A DNA stretch of 64,000 nt, from the NCBI RefSeq assembly GCF_002531575.1, contig NZ_NWTI01000003.1, positions 124,001-188,000 on the forward strand, given 5' to 3'. The position numbers and the translations under genes are program-made. The notes beneath the pieces are model-generated. The model saw only the letters and a list, made by a program, of their open reading frames with translations, was not told the origin of the DNA and made no database searches. Below, in pieces: positions 62,429 to 64,000 of the stretch. Each line of letters begins with the position of its first letter. The first letter of the stretch is position 1. Origin of the DNA: Bradyrhizobium sp. Y36. Its GTDB lineage: Bacteria; Pseudomonadota; Alphaproteobacteria; Rhizobiales; Xanthobacteraceae.

Positions 62429-63430
62429 TCAGATGTCATCCCAGGGCTTCCCTGCAACGGGTGCGGGGGACGTCCGCGGCGCGGGTGCATGACGCGGCCG
62501 AGGTGGCCCGACGTTGATGACGCTCGTCTTGTCGTCGGATGCCCTGATCTGTCCCGGTGCCAAATGCGTGCCGACGACACCGACGTCGAGATAAGGCCTG
62601 TCGCGATTCCTGCTGCCACCGAGAACCACGAACGTCCCTTCGTCCCCGGGCGCGCGGACCGGTTGCTCGCCCTTCTTCAGGACGCGGATCTCGATGCCTT
62701 GTTCGTGAGCGGCCCGCAGGAATTCGACTTCGGATTTCAGCCTATTCCGCAAGTCTGGGACGTTCTTGTAGTCGTTCGCGACCTTCTTCAGCAGCATATT
62801 CAAGTCTTGTTCGCTGGCGCCGCCTTCCCGTGCCACGATCCGGGTCAACAGCGGCTGGTCCGACGACAGAGAATCGGTCCACAGCACCTTCACCTCTGCC
62901 TTGACCAGGACAGGTACCAGCTTCGTCATGCCGTGAAACATGTCGTCGACCCACTCATAGTCCAGCCGCCGGTCCGCAAGTCTGTCGGCAATCTGGATCC
63001 CGCCATAGCCCAATATCTGCTCACGGACGAACTCAGGCGCGTCGTGCGCTTCGATCACACCGGTTTTTCCCAGAAGCGGCAACTCCTCCATGGTCACGTG
63101 ACCGGCCCGCTGATCCGCGTGAGGCACGCGCGCCGTCCAGGCTGCGGGAATCTCCGCCGCGCCCGGCGGAGGATCATGGATCGTTGCCGGCGTGTCGCCT
63201 TCTCCGAGACGCCAGGCCGGAATGGTCGCGCCCGGATGAGCCGGCGCGCCATCCTGCACGGGCGCGGCATAGGTCCCGTGCTGGTCCAGAAGGACGCCGT
63301 GCGTTACATCCTGGCTCAGATTTCCAGGCGCGACGCTCTCCTTGCGGACGGTGTCATCCGCGCGGCAGATCTCTGCCGGCGATTGTGGAATGGGCGCGAT
63401 GGACTGGCCTGCGCTTGCCGGCACGGTCAT
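62429..63430 (-). CDS. Hypothetical protein, candidate T3SS effector
   Basis: 333 residues from ATG 63430, GGAGA 8 bases upstream. About 110 disordered Pro/Ala/Gly-rich residues, then a folded mixed domain with VRKVLVPVLVKAEVKVLWTD-like strands (LVPVLVKAEVKVLWTDSLSS), KKVANDYKNVPDLRNRLKSE, EIRVLKKGEQPVRAPGDEG and a YLDVGVVGTHLAPG end, then a Pro/Arg tail. Possibly an enzyme fold, but no catalytic motif that I can name. Same strand as the 61150-62247 gene. Effector status inferred. Confidence 0.6.
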   Translation of the reverse strand: MTVPASAGQSIAPIPQSPAEICRADDTVRKESVAPGNLSQDVTHGVLLDQHGTYAAPVQDGAPAHPGATIPAWRLGEGDTPATIHDPPPGAAEIPAAWTARVPHADQRAGHVTMEELPLLGKTGVIEAHDAPEFVREQILGYGGIQIADRLADRRLDYEWVDDMFHGMTKLVPVLVKAEVKVLWTDSLSSDQPLLTRIVAREGGASEQDLNMLLKKVANDYKNVPDLRNRLKSEVEFLRAAHEQGIEIRVLKKGEQPVRAPGDEGTFVVLGGSRNRDRPYLDVGVVGTHLAPGQIRASDDKTSVINVGPPRPRHAPAPRTSPAPVAGKPWDDI

Positions 63431-63624
63431 GAGACGGTCTCCAGGTTTTCGCCGCAACCATGCGGGCGCCGCGAGCGAGGTCGCCATGGCGGCGCCTCCA
63501 GTGAAACCTGGCTAACGCATCGCGGCGCCGCGTGGAGTGCGGCAGATGACACGTCAGGTACCGGCTCCCGCCCCCCCTCGATCCGCCACGCCCCGCCAGT
63601 GCGGTCCATGCCAGCGCCGCAGGC

Positions 63625-64000
63625 CTATTTCTGGTTCAACCAGTTCAGCTGCCGGGCATAGATGACGGTCGCATAACCGTTCTTCTGCTGAATCACGGAA
63701 CCGAGCTCGCCCACCAGCGCAAGACGGCTGGCGCCGTCGGGCGCTCCGCCCTCACGCATCCGCTCGCCGCTACGGGTCTGTACGTAACGGCTCCCGGCGA
63801 CGCTGGCGCCGGAGACGTCCAGCGCATAGGGTCGATAATCCCGCAGCAAGAAGCGGATGAAGTCCGGGTTGCGCGGCGCTTCGCTCAAATAGAGCGAGAT
63901 TGGCGCAGCGTCGCCCACGCGCGCGAGACACTCGGTCGCCAGCCGCGGGTCCAGTGCGGCCTCCAGGATGAACGCCTGGTCCTCCTGCGCAAACTCCGTC
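63625..64000 (-). CDS. C-terminal part of an unidentified protein, cut by right edge
   Basis: Open frame from the right edge to a stop at 63625, about 124 codons visible. It contains EDQAFILEAALDPRLATECL, PRNPDFIRFLLRDYRPYALD and a conserved-looking end VIYARQLNWLNQK. The part seen is soluble with no signal visible. I do not recognise it. It probably continues the T3SS-associated region. Confidence 0.6.
   Translation of the reverse strand, partial: TEFAQEDQAFILEAALDPRLATECLARVGDAAPISLYLSEAPRNPDFIRFLLRDYRPYALDVSGASVAGSRYVQTRSGERMREGGAPDGASRLALVGELGSVIQQKNGYATVIYARQLNWLNQK

Overview
The window looks like a GC-rich alphaproteobacterial chromosome of the Bradyrhizobium type. The reasons are GC-rich codon use with dense operons joined by 4-base ATGA/GTGA overlaps, short dispersed hairpin repeats of the kind common in Bradyrhizobium/Rhodopseudomonas, two FixK-type boxes, a complete Sox cluster and a non-flagellar type III secretion system (T3SS). 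I saw no rRNA, tRNA, CRISPR array or insertion sequence.

Layout. (1) 1-2.5 kb: the 5' 95% or so of a nitrous oxide reductase gene running off the left edge. It has a Sec rather than Tat signal and clade II-like motifs, with two FNR/FixK-type boxes upstream. (2) 2.6-17.2 kb, all on the minus strand: a polyol and phospho-polyol regulon. It contains a ribose-type ABC importer, a ribitol 2-dehydrogenase, an FGGY pentulose kinase, UgpB-A-E, a glycerophosphodiesterase, a PhoD phosphodiesterase, a SorC regulator, a zinc polyol dehydrogenase and an AraC regulator. The mix suggests scavenging of glycerol/ribitol phosphates, possibly from teichoic acids. (3) 17.4-21.3 kb: ureide catabolism (ureidoglycine aminohydrolase, ureidoglycolate lyase) with a DctA-type carrier and a divergent LysR regulator. 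(4) 21.3-22.4 kb: a repeat-rich non-coding stretch. (5) 22.6-35.7 kb: thiosulfate oxidation, soxXYZABCD followed by two exported DsrE-like proteins and a hydrolase, then soxW, soxV, soxS, soxR and two YeeE/YedE (SoxT-like) transporters. An AT-rich motif recurs at three sox promoters.

(6) 35.7-64 kb: a T3SS. The core is sctI-J-K-L-N-O-P-Q-R-S-T-U on the plus strand, with sctW, a class I chaperone and sctC on the minus strand. An upstream plus-strand block carries two TPR chaperones, two probable translocators and sctV. Directly behind sctV, joined by successive 4-base overlaps, are three genes that look like a TolQ/ExbB/MotA-type proton channel and two ExbD/TolR-type stator proteins. No T3SS I know of contains such a motor. 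The secretin is also unusual: a lipoprotein with a GspD-like N0-N1-N2-N3 layout. Candidate secreted effectors flank the system on both sides. sctD and sctF were not recognised and may lie beyond the right edge.

All functions are read from sequence motifs and gene context; no database search was run.
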